Origin: DASZJY01 sp036260255
GTDB lineage: Bacteria > Actinomycetota > Acidimicrobiia > Acidimicrobiales > AC-14
Direction: 5' to 3'
DNA length: 55,831 bases
NCBI GenBank assembly: GCA_036260255.1
Contig: DATAAF010000006.1
Coordinates: 1-55,831 of the forward strand
Of the stretch, positions 1 to 8,745 are shown piece after piece. The translations under genes and the position numbers were made by a program. Under the pieces are notes generated by a model that was given only the letters and a program-made list of their open reading frames with translations, was not told the DNA's origin and did not search any database. Within the stretch, counting starts at the first letter, position 1; each line of letters opens with the position of its first letter.

Positions 1-1
1 G

Positions 2-337
2 CTGCGAGTCGACGTCCGTGCCCCCTCGGGTGAGCTGATCTGGACGCCCGCCATCGTCGTCATGCCCCGTCCCGGGGAGCTCGAGATCGAGCTGTTCAAC
101 GACGATCCCTACGTGCACCACGCCGCCATCCTGCCCAGCAACGGCGACAAGCAGTACCTCAATCTTCCCATCCACTCTCGGGGAAGAGCGCGGGTCACCC
201 TCGACGGCCCCGGCTACTACTGGTTCGGCTGCCCCGTGGGCAACCACGTGGGGCGGGGCATGCTCGGGCTGATCCTGGTGAAGGGCGACGTGCCCGACGA
301 GGCACGCCTCGACCGTCCCAAGCAGCCGCGACCATGA
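2..337 (+). CDS. Cupredoxin-domain protein, C-terminal part (cut by left edge)
   Basis: The frame is open to the left edge, so only the last 111 residues are visible. They end in a type I copper site: a His pair in 'YVHHAA', then Cys-x4-His-x4-Met in 'CPVGNHVGRGM', the standard cupredoxin ligand set. The fold is that of small blue-copper electron carriers, which act outside the membrane. The stop codon TGA is part of TGAGGAG, the ribosome binding site of the next gene, a PQQ dehydrogenase, so the two are co-transcribed. I infer that the cupredoxin could accept electrons from that dehydrogenase. An alternative is a larger multidomain cupredoxin or oxidase subunit whose N-terminal part lies outside the window. 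Any signal peptide is also outside. Confidence 0.75.
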   Translation: MRVDVRAPSGELIWTPAIVVMPRPGELEIELFNDDPYVHHAAILPSNGDKQYLNLPIHSRGRARVTLDGPGYYWFGCPVGNHVGRGMLGLILVKGDVPDEARLDRPKQPRP

Positions 338-347
338 GGAGTCGGCG

Positions 348-2111
348 TTGACCGCCGCCGCTCGCCGCCGCGCTCCGGTTCGGCTCGGGCTCTGCCTCCT
401 GCTCGCCGCCGCGCTCCTGGCCGCCTGCGCCGACGAGGGTCGCGAGTACCCGCTCAGAGAAGAGGGCCGCGACCTCGGGTCGCTGAGCGGGGCGGTGGGG
501 AGCGCGCCGCCGGTGGCCAGCGGGGTCACGTTCGACCGCATCCTCCGGGCCCGGGCCGAGCCGCACAACTGGCTCACGTACTACGGCGCCTACGACGGCC
601 AGCGCTACAGCTCCCTCGACCAGATCAACACCCGCAACGTACGGGACCTGCGCCCGGCGTGGACCTTCCAGTTCGGCCAGTTCGGGGTGCAGGCCAGCGA
701 GGGGACGTACTCCTTCGAAGCCGCCCCCATCGTGGTCGACGGCGTCATGTACGTCTCGGCCTGGGACGGATGGGTGTTCGCGGCCAACGCCGAGACGGGC
801 CAGGAGCTCTGGCGCTACAAGCACGAGATACCCATCGACACCCCGCTGTGCTGCGGCAACGTCAACCGGGGTGTGGCCGTGGCGAACGGCAAGGTCTTCG
901 TGGCCACCCAGAACGCCCACCTCGTCGCCCTCGACGCCACCAACGGCCGTCCCGTGTGGAAAGAGGTGTTCGGCGACGTGCGGGCGGGGGAGAGCGCCAC
1001 TCTCGCCCCACTCGTCGTGAAGAACCTGGTTGTGGTGGGGACTTCGGGGGCTGAGTACGGGATTCTCGGGCACATCGACGCCTACGACCTGGAGACCGGG
1101 AGGCGGGTCTGGCGCCGCTACAACATCCCCAAGGCCGGAGAGCCGGGCGGCGAGACCTGGCCCGCCAGGGGTGAGGCCCGCAACCGAGGCGGGGGGAGCG
1201 CCTGGATCACCGCCAGCTACGACCCCGAGCTGGACCTCATGTACTGGGGGACGGGGAACCCCTCGCCCGACTTCGACGGCAGCGTCCGCCCCGGGGACAA
1301 CCTCTACACCTCCTCGGTCGTCGCCATCGACCCCGACGACGGGACCATGCGCTGGCACTACCAGTGGACCCCGCATGACCTGTGGGACTACGACGGCAAC
1401 AACGAGAACATCCTCTTCGACCTCGACGGGCGCAAGCTCCTGGCCCACTTCGACAAGAACGGCTACTTCTTCGTCCTCGACCGCACCAACGGCCAGCTGG
1501 TGCGGGTGGCGCCCTTCGTCGAGCGCCTCGACTGGGGGGAGATCGACGCCTCGGGCAAGGTGACCCCGAGGAAGGTCCCCACGCGCGAGGGCGTCGACAT
1601 CTGCCCGGGGCCGGCGGGGGGCAAGGAGTGGACCCACGCCGCCTACAGCCCGAGGACCAGGCTGCTCTACGTCCCCGTCATCGAGTCCTGCGCCAACTTC
1701 CGCGTGGAACCGGTCGAGTTCAAGGAGGGCCTGCCCTACTACGGCGGGGAGGCCACCACCCATCCCGACCACTGGGGGGCGGTGCGCGCCTTCGACCCGC
1801 TGACCGGCCGCAGGGTGTGGGAGTGGAGGAACGACAAGCCCATGGTCGCCTCGGTGCTGGCCACCGGCGGCGACCTCGTCTTCGCCGGCGAGCCCACGGG
1901 GGAGTTCAACGCCTACGACGCCCGTACCGGCACGCTGTTGTGGCAGCACCAGACGGGGAGCGGCCACCACAGCAACCCGGTGAGCTACAGCGTGAACGGC
2001 AAGCAGTACATCGCCGTGCCGGTGGGCTGGGGCGGATGGGTCAAGGGGTTCGCGCCGGGAGCGCTCGGGGTGCCGCGGGGCGATGCACTGATGGTGTTCG
2101 CGTTGCCCTAG
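348..2111 (+). CDS. PQQ-dependent alcohol dehydrogenase-type lipoprotein with lanthanide-type metal site
   Basis: A quinoprotein of the methanol/ethanol dehydrogenase family, predicted to oxidise an alcohol outside the membrane using pyrroloquinoline quinone. The TTG start at 348 has GAGGAG seven bases upstream. Residues 1-27 form a lipoprotein signal ending in the lipobox Leu-Ala-Ala-Cys27. The 587 residues match the eight-bladed propeller domain without a fused cytochrome. Family residues visible: adjacent Cys168-Cys169 ('CCGNVNRG', the disulfide facing PQQ), Glu236 ('SGAEYG'), Asn304 ('GTGNP') and Asp347 ('HDLWDYDG'). Asp349, two residues after the catalytic Asp, is present in lanthanide-dependent XoxF and PedH-type enzymes and replaced by Ala or Ser in calcium enzymes. 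The substrate cannot be told from sequence. No PQQ biosynthesis gene is visible in the window. Confidence 0.9.
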   Translation: MTAAARRRAPVRLGLCLLLAAALLAACADEGREYPLREEGRDLGSLSGAVGSAPPVASGVTFDRILRARAEPHNWLTYYGAYDGQRYSSLDQINTRNVRDLRPAWTFQFGQFGVQASEGTYSFEAAPIVVDGVMYVSAWDGWVFAANAETGQELWRYKHEIPIDTPLCCGNVNRGVAVANGKVFVATQNAHLVALDATNGRPVWKEVFGDVRAGESATLAPLVVKNLVVVGTSGAEYGILGHIDAYDLETGRRVWRRYNIPKAGEPGGETWPARGEARNRGGGSAWITASYDPELDLMYWGTGNPSPDFDGSVRPGDNLYTSSVVAIDPDDGTMRWHYQWTPHDLWDYDGNNENILFDLDGRKLLAHFDKNGYFFVLDRTNGQLVRVAPFVERLDWGEIDASGKVTPRKVPTREGVDICPGPAGGKEWTHAAYSPRTRLLYVPVIESCANFRVEPVEFKEGLPYYGGEATTHPDHWGAVRAFDPLTGRRVWEWRNDKPMVASVLATGGDLVFAGEPTGEFNAYDARTGTLLWQHQTGSGHHSNPVSYSVNGKQYIAVPVGWGGWVKGFAPGALGVPRGDALMVFALP

Positions 2112-2123
2112 AGGGAAGCGCCC

Positions 2124-2900
2124 ATGTCGCTTCCCAACCTCCGGATCGGAAGGTTGAGCCGAGCGCCTCAGGCGCGCCGCCGAGGCCTGGGAGTGTTCGG
2201 CGGGGAGGAGGACGAGGCGGTCGAGGCGGTCGCAGTGGTGCCTAGGACCTCAGCGGGATCAACATGTCGACTGATGGGTGGAGTATCAGCACCACGACCA
2301 CGTCGGGTGGCGCGCGTGGCGGCGGCCGAGAAGGAGGCGGTGTCGCTCCTCCCCCGGCGGGCGCGACGGGGCTCCACCTGGTTCGGACGGCTGGGCGACA
2401 TCGTCCAACAGCCGCCCGTGTGGGCGGGTCTGGCCGCGCTGCTCGCCGTCGGGGGCGGGCCGAGAGGGAAACGGGCAGCCGTGCGCGGCGCCGCCTGTTA
2501 CAGCCTCGCCGCGGTCGTGGCCAACCTGGTCATCAAACCGGTGGTGGGCAGGAGCCGCCCTCCGGGCTCGGGCGAAGGCCGACCGGGACCCGTCACCTCC
2601 TCGTTCCCCTCCGGCCATACCGCCACCGACCTCGCCTTCTCGCTTGCGGTTTCTCAGGAAATGCCGACACTGTTCATCCCCCTCACCGCCGCCACGATGG
2701 CCGCCCACTGGTCAATGGTCCGCAGCCGCGGTCACTACGCGAGCGACGTCCTGGTCGGCGGAGTGGTCGGGATCGTCGTCGCGCTGACGGCGTGGAGGCT
2801 GTGGCCACCCGGGCCGACGGCGGCGGGGGCACCGAACCGAGGACAGGGCGGGCGGGGCGCCGGCCACGATGCGCAGGGAAGGGCTCATGAGCGAAGCTGA
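2124..2900 (+). CDS. PAP2-family membrane phosphatase
   Basis: An integral-membrane type 2 phosphatidic acid phosphatase-like protein, likely removing phosphate from a lipid or isoprenoid diphosphate. The three PAP2 motifs are present in order: K-x6-RP ('KPVVGRSRP'), 'PSGH', and SR-x5-H-x3-D ('SRGHYASD'). About five hydrophobic segments lie in the C-terminal two thirds. The first 75 residues are Arg/Glu-rich and unlike the family, so the start is uncertain. ATG 2124 has GAGGGA upstream, but a start near 2274 would also keep the whole domain. It lies 12 bases after the PQQ dehydrogenase and overlaps the next small gene by 14 bases, and the run continues into GH15 and SDR genes. The substrate is unknown. 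Confidence 0.8.
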   Translation: MSLPNLRIGRLSRAPQARRRGLGVFGGEEDEAVEAVAVVPRTSAGSTCRLMGGVSAPRPRRVARVAAAEKEAVSLLPRRARRGSTWFGRLGDIVQQPPVWAGLAALLAVGGGPRGKRAAVRGAACYSLAAVVANLVIKPVVGRSRPPGSGEGRPGPVTSSFPSGHTATDLAFSLAVSQEMPTLFIPLTAATMAAHWSMVRSRGHYASDVLVGGVVGIVVALTAWRLWPPGPTAAGAPNRGQGGRGAGHDAQGRAHERS

Positions 2901-3036
2901 ACCCTCGGTCGTCGGGCGGGCGCGCAGCGTCGCCGTTCGGGCGAGGCGCTTCGCCGCGTCGATCCTCGCCGTGGTCGCCGGAGCCGACGCGCTGCACCTG
3001 GCCTACCGAGCGCTCGAGCAGAAGACCCACGCTTGA
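2887..3036 (+). CDS. Small protein, 49 residues, unknown function
   Basis: A short reading frame (ATG 2887 to TGA 3036) between the PAP2 and GH15 genes. It overlaps the PAP2 gene by 14 bases, which suggests translational coupling. The protein starts 'MSEAEPSVVGRARSVAV', has a basic stretch, then a short hydrophobic segment around 'ASILAVVAGADALHLAY' that might be membrane-associated, and a charged tail. I recognise no family. Support comes from position inside an otherwise packed operon and from the overlap. It could also be a chance reading frame, since open frames are common in GC-rich DNA. Confidence 0.4.
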   Translation: MSEAEPSVVGRARSVAVRARRFAASILAVVAGADALHLAYRALEQKTHA

Positions 3037-3105
3037 CGCTGGGTGCCGGCGCTTGATCGCCTCGCCCTCCTCAGTGGGCGACCGGAAGGCAGTGCAAGAG
3101 GTCGC

Positions 3106-4922
3106 ATGAGCGAGAAAGACGGGCGCCGAGCACCGATCGGGGACTACGGGCTGATCGGCGACACCCGCACGGCAGCGTTGTGCTCGACGGGAGGCTCGAT
3201 CGACTGGCTGTGCGTGCCCCGCTTCGACGGCGAACCCGTCTTCGGGCGTCTGGTGGGCGGGGACGAGGCCGGCTGCTTCCGTGTCGGGCCGGCTCCCGGC
3301 GCCGAGCTCGTACGACGCCGTTATCGACCGGGGTCGGCCGTGCTGGAGACGACATGGCGGTTGAGCAGCAGCGAGCTCGTCCTGACCGAGGGCATGGTGG
3401 CGGACGTCGCCGGGAGGCTGCTCCCGACCAGTCTGCTCGTCCGCCATCTCCAGGTTCGGGGCGGGCCCGCCAAGGTGCGGCTGTGGTTCGATCCCCGCCA
3501 CGGTGAGGCCCGCCGTCGGCCCCGCGTCCACCGTCACGGCCCGCTCGTCGTCTGCACCTGGGGCTCGACGGCGGTCGGCGTCTCGGCGTCGGGCGGCCTG
3601 GTGGTGGAGCCGGGCCGGGAGCTGGAAGTCACGGTCGAGGAGCGACGGCCTCTCGTGCTCACCCTGGCCGTCGCCCACCGTGAACCACTCGTCCACGTAC
3701 CGGTGCAGCGCGCCTGGGACGAGCTGCGGGCCACCGACGCCTGGTGGCGGGCGTGGTCGGCGGAAACCGGCGACGTGGGACCCTACCGTGAGGCGACCCT
3801 CCGGAGCCTCCTGACGCTGAAGCTGTTGACCTACTCACCGTCGGGGGCACCGGTGGCCGCCCCCACTACATCGCTTCCCGAGGAGCTCGGGGGCACCCGC
3901 AACTGGGACTACCGCTACGCCTGGCCCCGCGATGCCAGCATCGGCATCGCCGCCTTCTTGGGCTGCGGGCGGGATCAGGAGGCGCGCGCCTTCCTCTACT
4001 GGCTCCTCCACGCCAGCCGTCTGGACCGACCGCGGCTGCGCCCCATGCTCACTGTGGACGGCACGCCGGTACCTCCGGAGGGGGAGCTGGCCGGCTGGTG
4101 CGGCTACGGAGGGAGCCAGCCGGTTCGGGTGGGCAACGGCGCTGGGGCCCAACACCAACTCGACGTCTACGGCTGGGTCCTCGACGCCGCCGCGCTGCTC
4201 TCGGGCGCCGGGCACGGCCTGTACGCGGAGACCTGGCGGGCCATGGCCGGCTTCGCCGATCGGGTGGCACAGCGCTGGGCCGAGGCCGACGCCGGCATCT
4301 GGGAGGTCGGGGCGAGCCCCGCCACTTCGTGCACTCCAAGCTCATGGCCTGGCTCGCCCTCGACCGGGCCTTGCGCCTGGCCGAGCGGCATCCCGCCCGC
4401 ACGCGCCGGCGGGCCCGGTGGGCAGCGGCGCGTGAGGCCATCGCCGCCGACGTCGTCGCCCATGGCTACGACGAGAAGCGCCAGACGTTCGTCCGCGCCT
4501 ACGGCGAGGTCGACCTCGACGCGGCTTTGCTCATCCTGCCCGTACTGGGACTCGAGCACCCTCGTTCGCCGCGGGTGGCCGGCACCGTGGAAGCGGTGCG
4601 CCACGGGCTCGACGCCGGTGAGCCGCTCCTCTACCGGTACCCCCCTCGTAGCAACGGCCTGGGCGGCCGGGAGGGCGGCTTCCTACCGTGCTCGTTCTGG
4701 TTGGTGCAGGCGCTGGCCCTCATGGGACGGGTCGAGGAGGCAGCCGGCGTGTTCGAGGCCCTGATCCCGTTCGGGGGCGGACTGGGCCTCTTCGCCGAGG
4801 AGGTGGACCCATCGAACGGCGAGCTGCTCGGCAACTACCCCCAGGCCCTCACGCACGCTGCTCTTGTCCAAGCGGCCCTGGCGTTGCGCGACGCCACCCA
4901 CGAGGGTAGGAGCGGTTCGTGA
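3106..4922 (+). pseudogene. GH15 family glucoamylase/trehalase-like hydrolase, disrupted by one frameshift
   Basis: A bacterial glycoside hydrolase family 15 protein ('IGDYGLIGDTRTAALCS' at the N-terminus, 'NWDYRYAWPRDAS' from residue 266), the kind that hydrolyses alpha-linked glucosides such as trehalose or maltodextrin. ATG 3106 follows AAGAGG. The reading frame is lost near position 4308: residues up to 'DAGIWEV' are in one frame and the continuation 'RGEPRHFVHSKLMAW' is in the -1 frame, as if one C were missing in the sequence gag-gtc-cgg. The second part is intact to its stop and includes 'LLGNYPQALTH'. The break falls in a conserved active-site segment, and the unshifted frame would run to 4764 with unrelated residues. 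This is either a recent pseudogene or a one-base sequence error. The stop overlaps the start of the SDR gene (GTGA). Confidence 0.8.
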
Positions 4923-5911
4923 CCAGCGTCGCGGTCGTCACCGGCGCCTCAGCGGGCGTCGGCCGTGCGACCGTCAGAGCCCTGGCGGCAGCAGGCTACG
5001 ACGTGGGGCTGCTGGCCCGAGGGCGGACGGGTCTCGAGGCCGCCGCAGCCGAGGTCGAGCGGGCGGGCCGCAGAGCACTCGTCGTCGCTACCGACGTGGC
5101 CGACGCGGCGGCCGTGGAGGCGGCCGCGCACCAGGTCGAAGCGGAGCTCGGCCCGATAGACCTCTGGGTCAACAATGCGATGACGTCGGTCTTCGCGCCG
5201 TTCACGCAGATCTCCGACGAGGAGTTCCGTCGAGTGACTGAGGTCACCTATCTCGGCGTCGTCCACGGAACCCATGCCGCGCTGAGACGCATGGTGCCCC
5301 GCAACCGGGGGGTCATCGTCCAGGTGGGCTCTGCCCTCGCGTATCGGGGCATCCCCCTGCAGTCGGCGTACTGCGGGGCCAAGCACGCCATCCAAGGCTT
5401 CAGCGAGGCGCTGCGCTGCGAGCTGCTCCACGACCGGAGCGCCGTGCGACTGACCGTCGTCCACCTGCCGGCGCTCAACACTCCGCAGTTCGACTGGGTG
5501 CTGTCCCGCTTGCCCCGAACGCCTCAGCCAGTGCCGCCCATCTACCAGCCCGAGGTCGGGGCCAGAGCGGTCGTGTGGGCCGCCGAGCACCCGGGTCGGC
5601 GGGAGTACTGGGTGGGGGGGAGCACGGTCGCGACGCTGGTGGGGAACAAGCTCGCCGCCGGGTTGCTCGACCGCTACCTGGCCCGCACGGGCTACGGCGG
5701 CCAACAGACACCGGAGCGGGTCGACACCGAGCGGGCCAGCAATCTGTGGGAGCCGGTCGGCGGCGACGTCGGCGCCCACGGCCGGTTCGGGGCGCGGGCG
5801 CACGCCCGCAGCGTCGCCGCGTGGACGAGTTGGCACCGTCGCTCGGTGGTGTTCGCCGGGGTGGTCGTTGCGTCATTGGCCACCGCGGCACGTGGGCTGA
5901 GGCGGCGCTGA
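4919..5911 (+). CDS. SDR family NAD(P)-dependent oxidoreductase with C-terminal membrane segment
   Basis: A classical short-chain dehydrogenase/reductase. The cofactor motif 'TGASAGVG' is at residues 8-15, 'NNA' at 85-87, and the catalytic Ser138, Tyr151 and Lys155 are in the expected spacing ('SAYCGAKHA'). The GTG start overlaps the stop of the GH15 gene by four bases (GTGA), so the two are translationally coupled. At 330 residues it is longer than a typical 250-residue SDR. The extra C-terminal part has a hydrophobic stretch near the end ('VVFAGVVVASLATAARG') followed by basic residues, which suggests membrane attachment. The substrate is unknown. It is the last gene of the PAP2-GH15-SDR run. 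Confidence 0.88.
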   Translation: MTSVAVVTGASAGVGRATVRALAAAGYDVGLLARGRTGLEAAAAEVERAGRRALVVATDVADAAAVEAAAHQVEAELGPIDLWVNNAMTSVFAPFTQISDEEFRRVTEVTYLGVVHGTHAALRRMVPRNRGVIVQVGSALAYRGIPLQSAYCGAKHAIQGFSEALRCELLHDRSAVRLTVVHLPALNTPQFDWVLSRLPRTPQPVPPIYQPEVGARAVVWAAEHPGRREYWVGGSTVATLVGNKLAAGLLDRYLARTGYGGQQTPERVDTERASNLWEPVGGDVGAHGRFGARAHARSVAAWTSWHRRSVVFAGVVVASLATAARGLRRR

Positions 5912-6140
5912 GAGTTCCCGCCCAGACGCAAGTGCGGCCATCTCCTCATCCGCCGGGACGGCCCGTCGGCGGCTCGGCGGCCACCATCGGGTCCCGGGCG
6001 GAAAAGGGGATGTGGTGCCCGCATGCTCGGAGCGCTTCGAAGCGCGCCGCCGCGACTCGTGTGACGTCAGGTTGGCCGGGAGACAGGCTGCGAGCAACAG
6101 CAGACGCCCGCGTGGCAAGGCTCCGCGTGCTCAAGGCCCG

Positions 6141-6617
6141 TCATTGGGGCCCGAGCAACGCTCCCAGGGCTATCCCGTAGGCCAGATGAGCCACTACGGT
6201 CACTGCCACCGTCGCGCGGCCATAGCTCAATCCAAGCGGCCCCGGTGGCTCGAGAGCAGGGCCCATGGCCGGGCCGGCGCGGGTGCTGGCCATCCGAGGG
6301 TGGATGCCCGGCAACAGAGGGACGAGCACGGTGAGCGCGACGAGGGCGTGCAGCAGTCCTAGACCGGCGCCCAGGAGCCAGCCGGCGTGGCCCACGAGGG
6401 CGAAGACCAACGCGTAGCCGAGCGCAAAGACCTGGCCGATCGCGAGGTGGATGAGGAAGCCCACCACCCGGGCCCGGTCGGGATCGTCTACCACCAGAGT
6501 GCCCAACATCATCGGGAGGTCCATACGGGTGAGCCCGCCGAGTTGGGACAGGATGAGCACGGCAGTGAGCGCCGTGGTGGCTAAGAGTCCGAACACCGAC
6601 CACCCGCCCCAGTCCAC
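6141..6617 (-). CDS. Small integral membrane protein, unknown function
   Basis: A 158-residue hydrophobic protein on the opposite strand to its neighbours, starting at GTG 6617. Four membrane segments can be seen: around residues 7-28, 50-72 ('FLIHLAIGQVFALGYALVF'), 76-100, and 133-155. A conserved-looking motif 'MDLPMMLGTL' lies between the first two. It resembles uncharacterised actinobacterial membrane proteins but I cannot name the family. No neighbour is clearly linked to it. The start is uncertain because no strong ribosome binding site precedes it. Confidence 0.6.
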   Translation of the reverse strand: MDWGGWSVFGLLATTALTAVLILSQLGGLTRMDLPMMLGTLVVDDPDRARVVGFLIHLAIGQVFALGYALVFALVGHAGWLLGAGLGLLHALVALTVLVPLLPGIHPRMASTRAGPAMGPALEPPGPLGLSYGRATVAVTVVAHLAYGIALGALLGPQ

Positions 6618-7156
6618 CTACGCCGCCCACACTGGGGGCCGGTTGGTCCCACCCGCTCCGACGACATCGAGGACGCACGCCCTGCAATCCAACATGCGGC
6701 GCTCGAAGAACAGCCGGTGGTACGCCTGGCGGCGACACGCTACTGCCGACCCACCGCGCCGCCCAACGCAGGATGCGACAGCGGATGCGTCCGACGAGAA
6801 GGCTTCTTGGGCGGAGAATCTTCGGATAACGGCATTATCCCCGCGCTCGATTGCGTTCGGGGAGAACTCCGGACCTGCGTGGTCGTCGGGAATCGCGTCC
6901 GCCCCGAACGTGCCTAGCTAGCGCGGGAACGCCACGAGTGGGACATTCCGGGCCACGGGCAGCCCGGTGCCGGCCCCCCCGGTACGCCCGGTTGGGGCCA
7001 CACCGCGCTGAGCATCTTCGACCGTCGGCGTCGTCTGCTTCGGGGGTCCTCGTCGCACAGTCGAGCGCCGCTTCACCCTCTTCCCCGCGCCTCAGCGCAG
7101 GCCCTTGAGCGTGCGCGAGACTCACGGCGGGCGATGGCAGTCACGGTGTTCGGCGG
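6618..7156. other. 539-base stretch without a recognisable gene
   Basis: I read all six frames here and recognise no protein family, RNA or repeat. It lies between the minus-strand membrane protein and the histidine kinase remnant, so it may hold the decayed upstream part of that kinase, but nothing supports this directly. Confidence 0.5.
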
Positions 7157-8072
7157 GTGGTCCGGGGAGGCCGGGCAGGCCTCTACACCGCCGGTTGCCG
7201 GTGCCCATCCGGCCGGGAGTTCGCGCTTGTGGCCACCTCCTACCGGATCCCGGGTGCCCTCTCCGGCGCCGGGATCGTGGGATCCCGGAGCTTGACGTCG
7301 AGGAACCTTCGCAAGCTCTTGGCCGTGGCGACGTTCACGGCGCTCGGCAACAGATGCCTGGTCGTGGCCGCACGCCGCGCCAGATGGCCCCCCAAGAACC
7401 TTGGCGTCCTCCTCGCGGACGTCTCCTTGGCGGCGGGCCTCAACCTCTGGGCTGCCCGAGTGGTTCCTCCCCGGTCGCTCTTCGACGACTAGCGAGACGC
7501 CTTCTGGGTGTACGCCGGGGGAACGGTAGCCCTTTGGACGGGGACCTACGGCCGCCCGGTCGGTCTGGCCCTGCTGACCGCCTCGATCCTCCCCTTGCAA
7601 CTCGCCATGGCGGCTCGGAACGGCATCGCGCCGGGAGCCGTCGACTGGCCCAAGTTCGTCTCACGCTCGTTGTGGATGGGTGCCGCCTTCCTTGTCGGCG
7701 ACCGGGTCATACCGACCGCTTCCAGGGGTGCCGCCGCCGTCGCCGCCGAGGCCGACCGTCGAGCCGCCGAGATCGAGGGACGGAGAATCGCAGCAGACCT
7801 CCACGACGCGGTGAAGAACAAGCTCACTCGAATCGCCCTTCAGGCCCGGGGAGCGGTGAGCCGACGGCGCCATGCGGTTGCTGGAGCTGATCGGCTCGGA
7901 GGCAGAATCGGCCTTGCAGGAGATGCGTCGCCTGCTCAAGCTCATTCACGCCGACGACACCCATCCCTCTCCAACCGGACTGGCGTCGCTGGGGCAGCTG
8001 GTCGAGCGTCTCCGCCACGCCGGTCTCGACGTGCGGCTCACCGTCAACGGCGACATTGGCCGGGGGACTTGA
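7157..8072 (+). pseudogene. Sensor histidine kinase (HisKA_3-type) remnant with a stop and a frameshift
   Basis: The pieces line up with actinobacterial membrane sensor kinases of two-component systems. The first part (7157-7492) includes 'LLADVSLAAGLNLWAARVV' and is cut by TAG at 7490-7492. The same frame continues directly with 'RDAFWVYAGGTVALWTG' and reaches the phosphoacceptor helix 'RRIAADLHDAVKNKL', with its His in 'LHDAV'. Near 7855 the frame changes, and the second helix continues in another frame from about 7872 ('MRLLELIGSEAESALQEM') to TGA 8072. The ATP-binding domain is missing. No partner response regulator lies beside it. It is almost certainly non-functional. Confidence 0.65.
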
Positions 8073-8114
8073 GCGACAGTTCATCCAGCCGTTCGGTCAG
8101 GGCTCCTCGGCGTC

Positions 8115-8500
8115 CCGGGTGGTGCCGCCGGGGAGTTCGACGCCCTAACAGCCGACGGCTCCGTCGTGGTCAGCATCATGACCAGTTCTGGGTTCACCTC
8201 CGGCGGAACGTCCCCGCCGGAATCAAAGGCTGTATAGCCGACCTCTACTACTTGAGCCTGGTTGACGCTCCTGTTCGCCGCCTCGTCCTCACCAACCGTA
8301 GTCCTACGAGATCCTTTTCACCAATGCAGGACGCGCGCTACCCGAGGGCGTGGATGTCTGGCTCCTCCGCTCCCTCCGGAGCTGCAGGTAGAGGTCAACA
8401 GCGTCATCCGGCAGGCGAGCGACGAGATTGCCGCGGCAAGGCCGCCCGAGAGGACGCTGCCGCGATCGAGGAAGAGGTCGACGCCCAGGAGTAGCCCGCC
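8115..8500 (+). pseudogene. Unidentified gene remnant spread over three frames
   Basis: A readable protein track passes through all three forward frames: 'EFDALTADGSVVVSIMTSSG' (from about 8133), then after a shift near 8205 'IKGCIADLYYLSLVDAP' and 'VRRLVLTN', then after a shift near 8303 'YEILFTNAGRALPEGVDVWL', then after a shift near 8365 'LPPELQVEVNSVIRQASDE'. The pieces join without gaps, which indicates one former gene with at least three frameshifts. I do not recognise the family. It follows directly on the histidine kinase remnant, so this 1.3-kb interval is a block of decaying genes. Confidence 0.5.
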
Positions 8501-8745
8501 CCCGCTGGGCCTCGCCATGACCATGAGTGGGTGTTGGCGTCGGCCTGTCCTAGGAGTCTGCGATCCCAGTCTGCCTTTACGGGTTAGAACGCCCGCCCGG
8601 CACGCACAAGTCACCGAGGAGAAAGCGCCCGCCGATATTAGGCGACGAGGGCAAGTCCGCTTCGATGATCGCCTCGGGTTGACAGCCGTTGCTGCCGTGT
8701 GCGACCGGTCGGGACGCGGCGGATGACGGACGTATGGCCGGTGGA

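Noticed and set aside
195..1970. Long open frame of 591 codons on the minus strand
   Set aside because: It is antisense to the PQQ dehydrogenase, whose family residues are unmistakable. The antisense protein is Val/Gly/Pro-rich without any domain. Such mirror frames are common in GC-rich coding DNA.
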